DNA of 44,540 nucleotides from NCBI GenBank assembly GCA_022564295.1, contig JADFLR010000034.1, forward strand, positions 1 through 44,540, read 5' to 3'. The notes beneath the pieces were generated by a model, which worked only from the letters and a program-made list of their open reading frames with translations, was not told the origin of the DNA and did no database searches. Source of the DNA: Bacteroidota bacterium (GTDB taxonomy: Bacteria; Bacteroidota; Ignavibacteria; Ignavibacteriales; Ignavibacteriaceae). A program made the translations under genes and the position numbers. Shown here in pieces: positions 16,789 through 25,802 of this stretch (position 1 is the first letter of the stretch; each line of letters begins with the position of its first letter).

Positions 16789-19449
16789 ATGTATTGGAAA
16801 ACAAATAATATTATAACGTACAAATCTTTACCGTTTTTAATCACAACTAAAACTGTTGGTGGAAAGGGTTGGAACCTGTTTCGATTAAGAAAATATGGAA
16901 TAGCGACGAAACCATGGATTGTAATTTCCACAAATCTATTTGATCAATTCATCAGTGATTTAAAAGCAGAAATAGAAGAAATTATTAATGGACTTGACTT
17001 CTCCAACCCAAAGCAAGTCGAGGAATCTTCACTCAGTATAAAACAACTCATAGTTAAGAAAGGATTAAACTCCAGATTTCTTACGTGTCTCTATAAAACA
17101 ATGAACAAAATATTTGGAGAAATAACTTTATTCGCTGTTCGATCCTCACTTACTGATGAAGATTCAGCTAACAATTCATTCGCAGGGCAGATGGATTCAT
17201 TCCTAAATGTGAAGAAAAAATACATAGAAGAATCTATAAAAATGGTTTGGGCATCGGCTTACTCACCAAGGGCTCTCTTATACAGATATAAAAAGAAGAT
17301 TTCATTTACTCATATTTCTTCAGCTGTAATCATTCAGGAAATGGTTCAATCGGAAGCATCAGGAATTATCTTTACAAAAAATCCGGAAACACATGTAAAT
17401 GAATGTATTATATCTGCCGGATATGGACTTGGTGAAGGTATAGTTGGAGATATAGTTGAGACAGATACATATACAATTGACCGGGATACGAATAAAATTC
17501 AAAAAAAGATAAACAAAAAAGAATTAAGATTAGTAATTGATTGTTATGAAAAGGGAAGGACACGGAAAGAAGTTGTTCCGAAAAATTTAAAATCAAAAGC
17601 GGTTCTTACCGATGATGAAATTGATAGGTTATTAAAACAGACTCTAAAAATGGAAAGGAAATTTGGTTTTCCCATCGATGTTGAATGGGCAATGGATAAG
17701 AAGAGGGAAATATTCTTTTTACAATCGAGACCGATCACATTTAAAAACGAATCTGCATCAGCATCAACGTTACGGATCTGGGATAACTCAAATATTGTTG
17801 AAAGTTATTCAGGTATTACTCTTCCGTTGACTTTTAGTTTTATACGAGAATGCTACGAAACAATTTTTCAAAATGCAGTAATGGAAATTGTTTCATCAAA
17901 AAAAGCTGTAAAAAATGATGTAGCTATTTTTAAAAACATGGTTGGGCTTCAGAAGGGAAGAGTTTATTATAATTTGCTCAACTGGTACAAGATGCTCTCC
18001 TTCCTCCCGGGATTTAAAAATAATAAACCTGCCTGGGATCAAATGATTGGTATAAAACATACGGTCGAATTCCCAGAGAGAAAAATATCCGTGTATAATT
18101 CCATCTTTGCCTCAGTCAAGTTTTTATACCTTCTTTTAAGTGTTAAAAGAACGGCAATGAAATTTCATTCCTATATCGATCCACTATATAAAAAATTTCA
18201 AAAAATTGATGTTTCTCATATGACGCCTGATCAATTAGTTGATCATTACGATTCTCTTTGGAAGACATTCATGCCAAAGTGGCATTTGACTCTTTATAAC
18301 GATGTATTTGCAATGAAGTATTATGAATGGCTTAAATCTCTTTGCAGCAAGTGGGGACTATCTAAATACGATGATCTGCACAATAAATTACTTTGTGGCG
18401 AAAGGGAAATGGAAAGTTTAAAACCACTTCATTCACTATTAAAGATCACGGCAGTTATTCTTAAATCAGATTCATATCAACATCTATTGAGAAACAATAA
18501 TAGTTCAACTATTTGGAAAAGAATTCAGACAACAAAATCGTATGCTGAATTAAAGCAAATGTTTGATTCTTATTTAACTGATTTTGGAGATAGAGGAATA
18601 GAAGAACTCAAACTGGAAAAAGAATCATTTCATCAAAATCCTGAATTGCTTATAGATTTAGTTAAGAAGTACTGCAGACAAAATTTATCAATTAATATAC
18701 TACAGCAAAACGAAATTAAGATCCGAAAAGAAGCTGAACAAATTATAAGGAAAGAACTTAGCAATCCCTTCAAAAGATTTGTATTCCGATTTGTCTTGAA
18801 GAATGCTAGACGTTCGATTACTAACAGAGAAAATATGAGGTTTGCACGTACGCGTAATTTCGGCTTAGTTAGAAATATATTCAGACAGATCTCTCAGCGA
18901 TTTGTAGAACAGGGGATCTTAAAAAATGAAAGCGATATTTTTTATTTAACCGTCAATGAAATTTTCGATTTTATCAGAGGAACTTCTACAAATTGCAACC
19001 TTGCTTCTATTGTTAAGATAAGAAAAGCCGAGTATGCCAGCAATTCTTTTATAACACTCCCGGACCGATTCCAAACTATTGGAATACCATATTTAAATAA
19101 ACTAAATAAGGATCCAAAGTTTAAATCTTCAAATAAATCATTACAAGGTACCGGCTGTTCAAGTGGAGTTGTAAAAGCAGAAGCATTGGTTGTTATTGAT
19201 CCTTCATCTGTTAACGGTAAGTCGGGTCATATATTAGTTGCAAGATCCACTGATCCGGGATGGATTTTCCTTATGGTGTCTGCTAAAGGAATTATAGTTG
19301 AGAAGGGCAGTGTTTTATCACATTCTGCAATAATCGGACGGGAGCTTGGCATTCCAACAATTATTGGTGTTACGGATGCAACTGGTAAAATTCCTGATGG
19401 TGCAATTATAGAGATGGACGGAAGTAACGGAGAAATTCAATGGCAGTAA
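16789..19449 (+). CDS. PEP-synthase / rifampicin-phosphotransferase-like dikinase
   Basis: 886 residues in the three-part layout of the PPDK/PEP-synthase/RPH superfamily. The N-terminal ATP-grasp (about 15-320) has VGGKGWNLFRL, AVRSSLTDEDS and GLGEGIVGD, and ends in DVEWAMDKK and FFLQSRPI. A long central segment (~330-780) is divergent and helical. The swivelling phosphohistidine domain at the end has LSHSAIIGRELGIP with His845 as the likely phospho-carrier. Such enzymes split ATP into AMP and Pi and move the beta-phosphate to pyruvate or, in RPH, to a small alcohol. The central part does not show the pyruvate barrel of true PpsA, so an RPH-like small-molecule or lipid phosphotransferase is more likely. 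It overlaps the next gene by ten bases. Confidence 0.82.
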   Translation: MYWKTNNIITYKSLPFLITTKTVGGKGWNLFRLRKYGIATKPWIVISTNLFDQFISDLKAEIEEIINGLDFSNPKQVEESSLSIKQLIVKKGLNSRFLTCLYKTMNKIFGEITLFAVRSSLTDEDSANNSFAGQMDSFLNVKKKYIEESIKMVWASAYSPRALLYRYKKKISFTHISSAVIIQEMVQSEASGIIFTKNPETHVNECIISAGYGLGEGIVGDIVETDTYTIDRDTNKIQKKINKKELRLVIDCYEKGRTRKEVVPKNLKSKAVLTDDEIDRLLKQTLKMERKFGFPIDVEWAMDKKREIFFLQSRPITFKNESASASTLRIWDNSNIVESYSGITLPLTFSFIRECYETIFQNAVMEIVSSKKAVKNDVAIFKNMVGLQKGRVYYNLLNWYKMLSFLPGFKNNKPAWDQMIGIKHTVEFPERKISVYNSIFASVKFLYLLLSVKRTAMKFHSYIDPLYKKFQKIDVSHMTPDQLVDHYDSLWKTFMPKWHLTLYNDVFAMKYYEWLKSLCSKWGLSKYDDLHNKLLCGEREMESLKPLHSLLKITAVILKSDSYQHLLRNNNSSTIWKRIQTTKSYAELKQMFDSYLTDFGDRGIEELKLEKESFHQNPELLIDLVKKYCRQNLSINILQQNEIKIRKEAEQIIRKELSNPFKRFVFRFVLKNARRSITNRENMRFARTRNFGLVRNIFRQISQRFVEQGILKNESDIFYLTVNEIFDFIRGTSTNCNLASIVKIRKAEYASNSFITLPDRFQTIGIPYLNKLNKDPKFKSSNKSLQGTGCSSGVVKAEALVVIDPSSVNGKSGHILVARSTDPGWIFLMVSAKGIIVEKGSVLSHSAIIGRELGIPTIIGVTDATGKIPDGAIIEMDGSNGEIQWQ

Positions 19450-20576
19450 TATCTTTTACATATCAAACTGAGTTGGTTGAACGATTTGTGAATTTTGGTT
19501 TTGAACTTTACAAGGAGGATAGCAATTGGATCCCTCCGTTTAAAAAAAGTATTTACACACAACTCTCTAATGCATATCCATTCTATCAGAATTCTGCAAA
19601 TCATCATAAACATTTTTTATCTATTAAAAATGGAAAAGTTATTGGTCGTGTAAGTGCCTTTATCAACCATGAACTAAAAAGCAAAGATGGTAAACAGATT
19701 GGTTCAATTGGTTTCTTTGAATGCATTGATGATTACAGTGTTGCCTATGAATTGTTCAGCCATGCAGTTTCCTGGCTTAACGATGACAAGGGAATTGAAA
19801 TAGTATGGGGTCCAATGAATTTTGACATCTGGCACAACTACAGGCTAATGACTCGCGGATTTGAACAGAAACAATTTACCGGTGAACCATATAACAAACC
19901 ATATTATGAGAGCTTTTTTATTCGTTATGGATTTAAACAAAAACAACAGTGGCATTCTGTGGAAGTTATCGGTCGTGAGAATATTGAGAAGATGATAGCT
20001 CGCAGTGAAGATTCCTATAATCGCTTAATTAAGAAAGCATATCATTTTGAAGCTATAAATTTAAAATATTTCAAGCGGGAACTCTCCAAACTATATAAAA
20101 TATTAACCGAATCATTTTCTGGTTTTCTTGGCTTCACATCTATTTCAAGAGAATTGTTCTATAAGATATTCTTGCCTTATCGCCGTGCATTTCATACGGA
20201 GTTGTTCACATTTGCTTATAACGAAAGTTCCACTCTTTCAGGTTTTGCCGGAGCGTTCCTTGATATTTCTAATGGACTTCGTGCAATGAACGGGAGAAAC
20301 AATTTAATGGCAAAGCTGCGGTTTCTTAAACAACCACAATCTACTGATAGGGCTATTTTTTTACTTGGCGGAACAACTATGCAGGAGAGAAAAAATAGAA
20401 CTGGATTGGGAAGAGCAGAGTTCTATTACATAATGCGAAAAATACTCAACCTCGGTTATGAAAAAGTTGTAGTTGCATTGATGGCTGAAGGAAACGCTGT
20501 ACGAGGGCTCTTAGGAAAAAGTATAGCTCTGGCACAAAGACAATATACATTATTCGAGATTAACAAAGATGAATAA
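19440..20576 (+). CDS. GNAT-fold N-acyltransferase-like protein
   Basis: 378 residues. The N-terminal ~150 residues include DSNWIPPFK, GKVIGRVSAFINHE and GFFECIDD, then VWGPMNFDIWHNYRLMTRGF. These match the GNAT-like family of ~370-residue bacterial proteins that often sit near lipid genes. The C-terminal half (LLGGTTMQERKNRTGLGRAEFYYIM) is a second GNAT-like unit with a conserved CoA-face segment. The acceptor is unknown; an acyl transfer to a lipid headgroup amine or an amino acid is a reasonable inference from position. It overlaps its neighbours at both ends (10 and 8 bases), so it is firmly part of the operon. Confidence 0.65.
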   Translation: MAVISFTYQTELVERFVNFGFELYKEDSNWIPPFKKSIYTQLSNAYPFYQNSANHHKHFLSIKNGKVIGRVSAFINHELKSKDGKQIGSIGFFECIDDYSVAYELFSHAVSWLNDDKGIEIVWGPMNFDIWHNYRLMTRGFEQKQFTGEPYNKPYYESFFIRYGFKQKQQWHSVEVIGRENIEKMIARSEDSYNRLIKKAYHFEAINLKYFKRELSKLYKILTESFSGFLGFTSISRELFYKIFLPYRRAFHTELFTFAYNESSTLSGFAGAFLDISNGLRAMNGRNNLMAKLRFLKQPQSTDRAIFLLGGTTMQERKNRTGLGRAEFYYIMRKILNLGYEKVVVALMAEGNAVRGLLGKSIALAQRQYTLFEINKDE

Positions 20577-21510
20577 TGATTTTTCTCTAAAATATTATGA
20601 CCGGTACACTAAGCAGATTATTTCTGAACGAATCTTTGCGAAAGAGTTTTTGTTCTGGGCTTATAACACAACAACCGGAAGGTTTTTCACACAAATATTA
20701 TTCAGACAGAAGTTCGTTTCAAAATTTTACGGTTGGTGGCACAAGCAAAGCTGGAGTAAGAAAAAAATTAAGCCATTTATAAAAAAGATGAATGTAAATA
20801 TGAGAGAATCTCTCAAGTCAACGGAAAGTTTTAAATCTTTTAACGATTTCTTTACAAGAGAAATTGATCTATCCCATCGCCCTGTAAACCAGGATGATGA
20901 AGTTTGTGTTGCGCCGTGTGATGGCAGGGTATTGGTTTATCCTAAAATAAGTGCAGATAGCGAATTTCATATTAAGAGAAGTAGTTTCAAACTTGGCAGT
21001 TTTTTACAAGATGATTCTTTAGTACAAAAATATTCCGGCGGTTCAATGTTAGTTAGCCGTCTCTATCTTACAGATTATCATCACTTTCATTTTCCAGATT
21101 CAGGTTTACCAAAAAAATCAAGTGTTATGGATGGAAAGTACTATGCAACAAGTCCATACTCAATTCGTTCACTTACACCATTCTACACAGAGAATCATCG
21201 AATGCTCACCCAGTTTGAATCAGATAACTTTGGCGAAATTGTTATAACTGAAATCGGTGCATTTACAGTCGGTTCGATTAAACAGCAATTTCAGCCGGAT
21301 GTCCAGGTTGGCAAAGGAGAGCACAAAGGTTATTTTGAATTGGGCGGATCCACCATAGTTCTCTTATTCGAAAAAGGATCGGTGATTTTTGATAGTGATC
21401 TTATAAGGAATTCTAAATATGACTTAGAAACCTATGTTCGTCAAGGTGATTCGATCGGTAGATCAGTTAAGATTAATAATAATAATATTCACATGGAGAT
21501 TAATGCATGA
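20569..21510 (+). CDS. psd: Phosphatidylserine decarboxylase proenzyme
   Basis: 313 residues. FNDFFTREI (91-99) opens the core, APCDGR (115-120) gives the catalytic Asp118, and DYHHFHFPDSG (169-179) holds the catalytic His. ELGGSTIVLLFEKG (258-270) contains the self-cleavage site: Gly260-Ser261 with Ser becoming the pyruvoyl group. It is the longer, non-E. coli type with a basic N-terminal extension and no obvious TM helix. The known reaction is PS to PE at the membrane. No phosphatidylserine synthase is nearby, whereas a BtaA-type gene follows with a four-base ATGA overlap. That leaves room for an alternative alpha-amino-acid lipid substrate. Confidence 0.9.
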   Translation: MNNDFSLKYYDRYTKQIISERIFAKEFLFWAYNTTTGRFFTQILFRQKFVSKFYGWWHKQSWSKKKIKPFIKKMNVNMRESLKSTESFKSFNDFFTREIDLSHRPVNQDDEVCVAPCDGRVLVYPKISADSEFHIKRSSFKLGSFLQDDSLVQKYSGGSMLVSRLYLTDYHHFHFPDSGLPKKSSVMDGKYYATSPYSIRSLTPFYTENHRMLTQFESDNFGEIVITEIGAFTVGSIKQQFQPDVQVGKGEHKGYFELGGSTIVLLFEKGSVIFDSDLIRNSKYDLETYVRQGDSIGRSVKINNNNIHMEINA

Positions 21511-22634
21511 ATACGATCCATTATTCCCAGTGCTGGGAAGATCCGCAGACCTTGACTGATGCACTAAATATTAATCCGGCAGATAATGTTTTATCAATCG
21601 CTTCTGCTGGCGATAATACGTTTGCGTTGTTACTAAAAAATCCGGTGTCAATAACTGCAATCGATATTAACCCGGTTCAAATTGATTTGATGGAATTAAA
21701 AATTAGAGCAATACAATATTTAAACTATGAGGATTTTATTTCTTTCCTTGGATATCGTAAATGCAATGATAGAAAGAAACTATACTCTTATATAAAAAGA
21801 GATTTAAGTGACAGGGCAAGGGAATATTGGGATACACAGTCTAGGAAGATATCAAGAGGAATAGCACACTGTGGGAAGTTTGAATCTTATTTTAAATTAT
21901 TTCGCAATTTTGTATTACCATTCATTCATTCCAGGGAAAACATACAGCAGTTATTATCATCACAATGTTTTAAGCAGCAGGAAGTGTTCTATAACGGGGT
22001 ATGGAACAACATCAGGTGGAGAGTTCTGTTTCGTATCTTCTTTTGCAAGTTCATTCTTGGGCATATTGGTAGAGATCCATCCTTCTTCAATTATGTTTCA
22101 CTTCAAAAGATTGCAGAAGAATTATTTGAACGAAGCAGGAAAGGTATAACAGAAGTTCCTGTAAAGAATAATTTTTTGCTCGAATATATACTAACGGGGA
22201 AAATCATGAGTTTACGGAATGCACATCCCTACCTTCTACCGGAAAATTTTGAATACTTAAAGGAGAATGTTGGTGATATTCAGCTTGTGACTGCTAACCT
22301 TATTGATTATTTGAGAACTTTAGATCATAATTCAATTTCGAAGTTCAATCTGTCCGATGTATTCGAATACATGTCACGTTCTGAGTTTGAAATCACATTG
22401 AATGAATTAATTAGATGCGGTACAAACAATTCATCTTTAGTATTCTGGACACTTTTTGTGCCAAGGAAAGTTCCAAATAAATTATTAAAGAAATTAAAGT
22501 CATCGAATTTACTTGCAAACAAGCTGAGAAAAAATGATCGTGGATTTTTCTATGGAAGTTTTAATGTATGGCGAATTATAGCTAAACAAAAAACGCAATC
22601 ATATCCGCCTTTAGAAAAAATTGAAAAGTTATAA
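21507..22634 (+). CDS. btaA: BtaA-type DUF3419 3-amino-3-carboxypropyl transferase
   Basis: 375 residues matching DUF3419: YSQCWEDP (6-13), the SAM-binding LSIASAGDNTFALL (28-41), ITAIDINPVQ, and FNLSDVFEYMS near residue 285. In Rhodobacter, BtaA moves the 3-amino-3-carboxypropyl group of SAM to diacylglycerol, giving diacylglyceryl-homoserine, the precursor of betaine lipid DGTS. The partner N-methyltransferase (BtaB), which is adjacent or fused elsewhere, is not in this operon. Start ATG overlaps the PSD stop (ATGA). The operon lies behind box E; btaA genes are typically induced by phosphate limitation in other bacteria. It is the last gene of the tight operon. Confidence 0.87.
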   Translation: MNTIHYSQCWEDPQTLTDALNINPADNVLSIASAGDNTFALLLKNPVSITAIDINPVQIDLMELKIRAIQYLNYEDFISFLGYRKCNDRKKLYSYIKRDLSDRAREYWDTQSRKISRGIAHCGKFESYFKLFRNFVLPFIHSRENIQQLLSSQCFKQQEVFYNGVWNNIRWRVLFRIFFCKFILGHIGRDPSFFNYVSLQKIAEELFERSRKGITEVPVKNNFLLEYILTGKIMSLRNAHPYLLPENFEYLKENVGDIQLVTANLIDYLRTLDHNSISKFNLSDVFEYMSRSEFEITLNELIRCGTNNSSLVFWTLFVPRKVPNKLLKKLKSSNLLANKLRKNDRGFFYGSFNVWRIIAKQKTQSYPPLEKIEKL

Positions 22635-22701
22635 TTTAAAATAATATTTTATATTGATAGTGAAGTATTGAAGATTTTTTTAAAAATGAAAATAAGCACA
22701 A

Positions 22702-23169
22702 ATGTTAAATCAATCTGATTATAGGCTCCATAAGTGGGTTTTGAAGGGTAGTGGATCTGCATGTCTTGTATTTACTGATATTGTGGCTTCTACTTCGCTG
22801 CTTTCCAAAGTCGGCTCGGTAATGTACACCGATTTCCGAAGAGCGCATCAGGATCGTGCAAACCAGCTTAGGAGAAAATTCGCGGGTATCTTAATCGATA
22901 AAACCGGTGATTGTCTGTTTATCGTATTTCATAAAGCAGTTAAAGCATATGCGTTTGCTATCAGTCTTTTTGATAACCCCGGTCACAATAATATTAAAAT
23001 ACGTATTGGTGTGCACTACGGAAAGGTTTCTGTAGAAAGTGAAGCACTCGTGGGAAAGACAGTTCACTATGCTGCCCGTGTTATGCAAAATGGCAAGTGT
23101 AATGAGTTTTGGCTAAGCAACTCAGCTAAAAATTCTCTTCATAAAGAATCACCAGAAATAGCACACTAA
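22702..23169 (+). CDS. Stand-alone class III nucleotide cyclase domain, possibly frameshifted
   Basis: 155 residues carrying little more than a cyclase homology domain. Metal aspartates Asp26 (VFTDIVAST) and Asp70 (KTGDCLFIVF) are present, as is Arg126 (VHYAAR). The usual Asn of VNxAAR is His122 and the adenine-recognising Lys position is Asp66, so activity and nucleotide choice are uncertain. The domain ends early: after the stop a second frame (23171-23314) reads DLKVKNVILRVYGETTP, resembling the missing C-terminal strand of such domains. It lies 67 bases after btaA. The start has only a weak ribosome site. Confidence 0.65.
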   Translation: MLNQSDYRLHKWVLKGSGSACLVFTDIVASTSLLSKVGSVMYTDFRRAHQDRANQLRRKFAGILIDKTGDCLFIVFHKAVKAYAFAISLFDNPGHNNIKIRIGVHYGKVSVESEALVGKTVHYAARVMQNGKCNEFWLSNSAKNSLHKESPEIAH

Positions 23170-23361
23170 CTTAAGTGACTTAAAAGTGAAGAATGTGATT
23201 TTAAGGGTTTACGGAGAAACAACACCTCTGGCGAATTGCTTAATTAGTTACTCATTACGTACAAGATTATTTTGGTTAGAATTTACTACCTTCATAGATT
23301 CATTATAAATTAACAATAATGCTCAATACAGTAAAGATCAAATAGTTTATGCGTAGATGTT

Positions 23362-25659
23362 ATGAATAGTATCTGGAAAAAAACAGGAATAGCAGCAACG
23401 TTGGTAATCGTTTTTATGATCCCGTTATCTTTCCTGCTTCACAAAACATCAAATCAAATCGTTGAAATGAAGGCAGAGTTTGTTGGCGGTAAAGAATGTA
23501 TAAACTGCCATCAGAGAGAATATCATTTGTGGAAAGGATCCGATCATGATAATGCAATGAATGTTGCAAATGATTCAACTGTACTGGGAGATTTTGATAA
23601 CGCAGAATTTTTTTACAACGGAAAAACTCACAAATTTTATAAAAGAGACGATAAATTTTTTGTATATACCGAAGGACCAAAAGGTGAGATGCAGGAATTT
23701 CAAATCACTCACACCTTTGGTGTGCATCCGCTTCAGCAATATTTAATTCCATTTGAGAATGGTAAGTATCAGTGTCTTCCAATTGCGTGGAACACGGAGA
23801 AAACAGAATGGTATCATCTTGTTGATAGTGTTTACAGTGATCAAACAATAACACCAACCGATTGGCTTTACTGGACAAACCAGGGACAGAACTGGAACGG
23901 GATGTGTGCTGAATGTCATTCTACAAATCTTAATAAGAATTATAATCTTGAAACAGAAAAATTCAATACTACCTGGATTGATATTGATGTAAATTGCGAA
24001 GCTTGCCACGGACCCGGCTCCGAACATATTGAATGGTCGAAACTACCGGAGATGGCGCGCAGTTACGATAACAATATGGGATTGGTTCTTAAAACCAGCG
24101 GCACCACTTCAAAACAATTTATAGAAGCTTGTGCTCCGTGTCATTCCCGCAGAACATCTTTTGGTGTGAATGATCATACTACAAGTGAATTTTTTCAAAA
24201 TCATTTACCTCAATTACCTTCACCTCCTAATTATTTTATTGATGGGCAGATACTCGAAGAAGTGTATGTATACGCTTCATTTACACAGAGTAAAATGTAT
24301 ATGGAGGATGTTATTTGCAGCGATTGCCATGATTCACACAGTATTAAATTTAAGTTTGAAGATAATGCACTCTGTACCCAGTGCCATCGGGCAGATGAAT
24401 TTGATACTTACGATCATCACTTTCATAAATATAAAAATGAAGAAGGACAGCCTGTCATCAGCAAGTTTGGTGATAAGATAGAAGTTGGTGAAGGCGCTCT
24501 GTGTAAAACATGCCATATGCCCGGCAGGTATTTTATGGGTGTTGATTTTAGAAGAGATCACAGTTTTAGAACTCCACGACCAGATTTAACTATAGATTTA
24601 GGAGTTCCAAATGCATGCAACGATTGCCATGCTGATAAATCAGCAGAATGGGCGCAGCAATTTATTACAAAGTTTTATGGTGAAAAGAAAAAATATCATT
24701 ACGCTGCAACTTTTGCTGATGCAGTTGCTTTGGAAGAAGGAGCAGACACTAATCTTATAAAAATCATTAATAATGATCTTTATCCCGAAATAGTTAGGGC
24801 ATCAGCGGTTGAATATCTTGTTAACTATCAAAATGAAAGATCATATAAGGTAATTAAAGAAGCGTTAAATGATTCTGAACAAATTGTTAGGATAAGCGCG
24901 ATTAATTCATTTATTGCAACAGATCCAAAAGATTTGATTAGTTCGCTCTCTCCTCTTTTGAATGATCCGCAAAAAGCAGTAAGAATTCAGGCAGTAAATA
25001 AGTTATCGATGCTGCGTAAAGAAGAATTTACAGAAGCACAGTATAAAACGCTTTCCAAAGTCTTAGATGAATATTATGAAACGCTTAAATACTCAGCAGA
25101 TTTTCCTGCAGGAAGGTTTAATCTGGGTAATTACTATTCCAATAAAGGTGATGTTGTTAATGCGGAAAAGAATTACAATAAAGCAATTGAATTTGATAGT
25201 TTGTTTTATCCTGCAAAATCAAATCTGGCAATGCTTTACTATAACAGCGGTAAATTAAAGGAAGCGGAAGTAATATTTTTAGACCTGATAAAAAATCATC
25301 CTGAATATACTGAAGGCAATTACTTTTTAGGGTTGTTGTACGCAGAACAAAAACGTTATAAAGAAGCCGCTGAAAATCTTGAAATCGCCGCAACTAAAAC
25401 ACTTTCAAATGCAAGGATCTATTACAATCTTGGATTACTATATCAGTATTTAAACGATTTTGCAAAAGCGGAAGAATCATTATTAAAAGCTTATTCTATA
25501 CTATCAGATGATTTTGATATAATTTATGCTCTTGCAGACTTCTACATAAAAAGAGGAAACAGCAATAAAGCTGTTTTATATGCCAATGAAATAAACAATA
25601 AATTTCCATCAAATCCTGTGGGGCAGAATCTTCTGAATCATATAAAAAGTAATATGTAA
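23362..25659 (+). CDS. Octaheme c-type cytochrome with HEAT and TPR repeats
   Basis: 765 residues. An N-terminal TM/signal segment (11-27) exports or anchors it in the periplasm. Eight CXXCH heme motifs start at Cys46, 182, 212, 257, 319, 338, 381 and 419, with spaced extra histidines for bis-His ligation. Residues ~470-545 form HEAT-like helices (VRASAVEYL, VRISAINSF, VRIQAVNKL), and ~570-760 are TPR repeats (NLGNYYSNKGDVVNAEKNYNKAI and followers). The arrangement, multiheme plus HEAT plus TPR, is seen in environmental Bacteroidota and related phyla, with the electron partner unknown. It is separated by 192 bases from the cyclase and appears monocistronic. Confidence 0.88.
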   Translation: MNSIWKKTGIAATLVIVFMIPLSFLLHKTSNQIVEMKAEFVGGKECINCHQREYHLWKGSDHDNAMNVANDSTVLGDFDNAEFFYNGKTHKFYKRDDKFFVYTEGPKGEMQEFQITHTFGVHPLQQYLIPFENGKYQCLPIAWNTEKTEWYHLVDSVYSDQTITPTDWLYWTNQGQNWNGMCAECHSTNLNKNYNLETEKFNTTWIDIDVNCEACHGPGSEHIEWSKLPEMARSYDNNMGLVLKTSGTTSKQFIEACAPCHSRRTSFGVNDHTTSEFFQNHLPQLPSPPNYFIDGQILEEVYVYASFTQSKMYMEDVICSDCHDSHSIKFKFEDNALCTQCHRADEFDTYDHHFHKYKNEEGQPVISKFGDKIEVGEGALCKTCHMPGRYFMGVDFRRDHSFRTPRPDLTIDLGVPNACNDCHADKSAEWAQQFITKFYGEKKKYHYAATFADAVALEEGADTNLIKIINNDLYPEIVRASAVEYLVNYQNERSYKVIKEALNDSEQIVRISAINSFIATDPKDLISSLSPLLNDPQKAVRIQAVNKLSMLRKEEFTEAQYKTLSKVLDEYYETLKYSADFPAGRFNLGNYYSNKGDVVNAEKNYNKAIEFDSLFYPAKSNLAMLYYNSGKLKEAEVIFLDLIKNHPEYTEGNYFLGLLYAEQKRYKEAAENLEIAATKTLSNARIYYNLGLLYQYLNDFAKAEESLLKAYSILSDDFDIIYALADFYIKRGNSNKAVLYANEINNKFPSNPVGQNLLNHIKSNM

Positions 25660-25802
25660 TTTTTCTTTTAATATTCCTTCCATTCTTACAGATCATCCTT
25701 TCTACGTTGCATGAATAATCATCAAAGGGCTATAACAAAAAGTATTTAAAAAATAATTTTAATATCTTTCCTCTCACATAATTTCAATCTTTTCCAGCAA
25801 TT

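Noticed and set aside
22626-22660. TAAAATA-TATTTTA palindrome after btaA as a terminator
   Set aside because: It contains only A and T and would not form a stable transcript hairpin.
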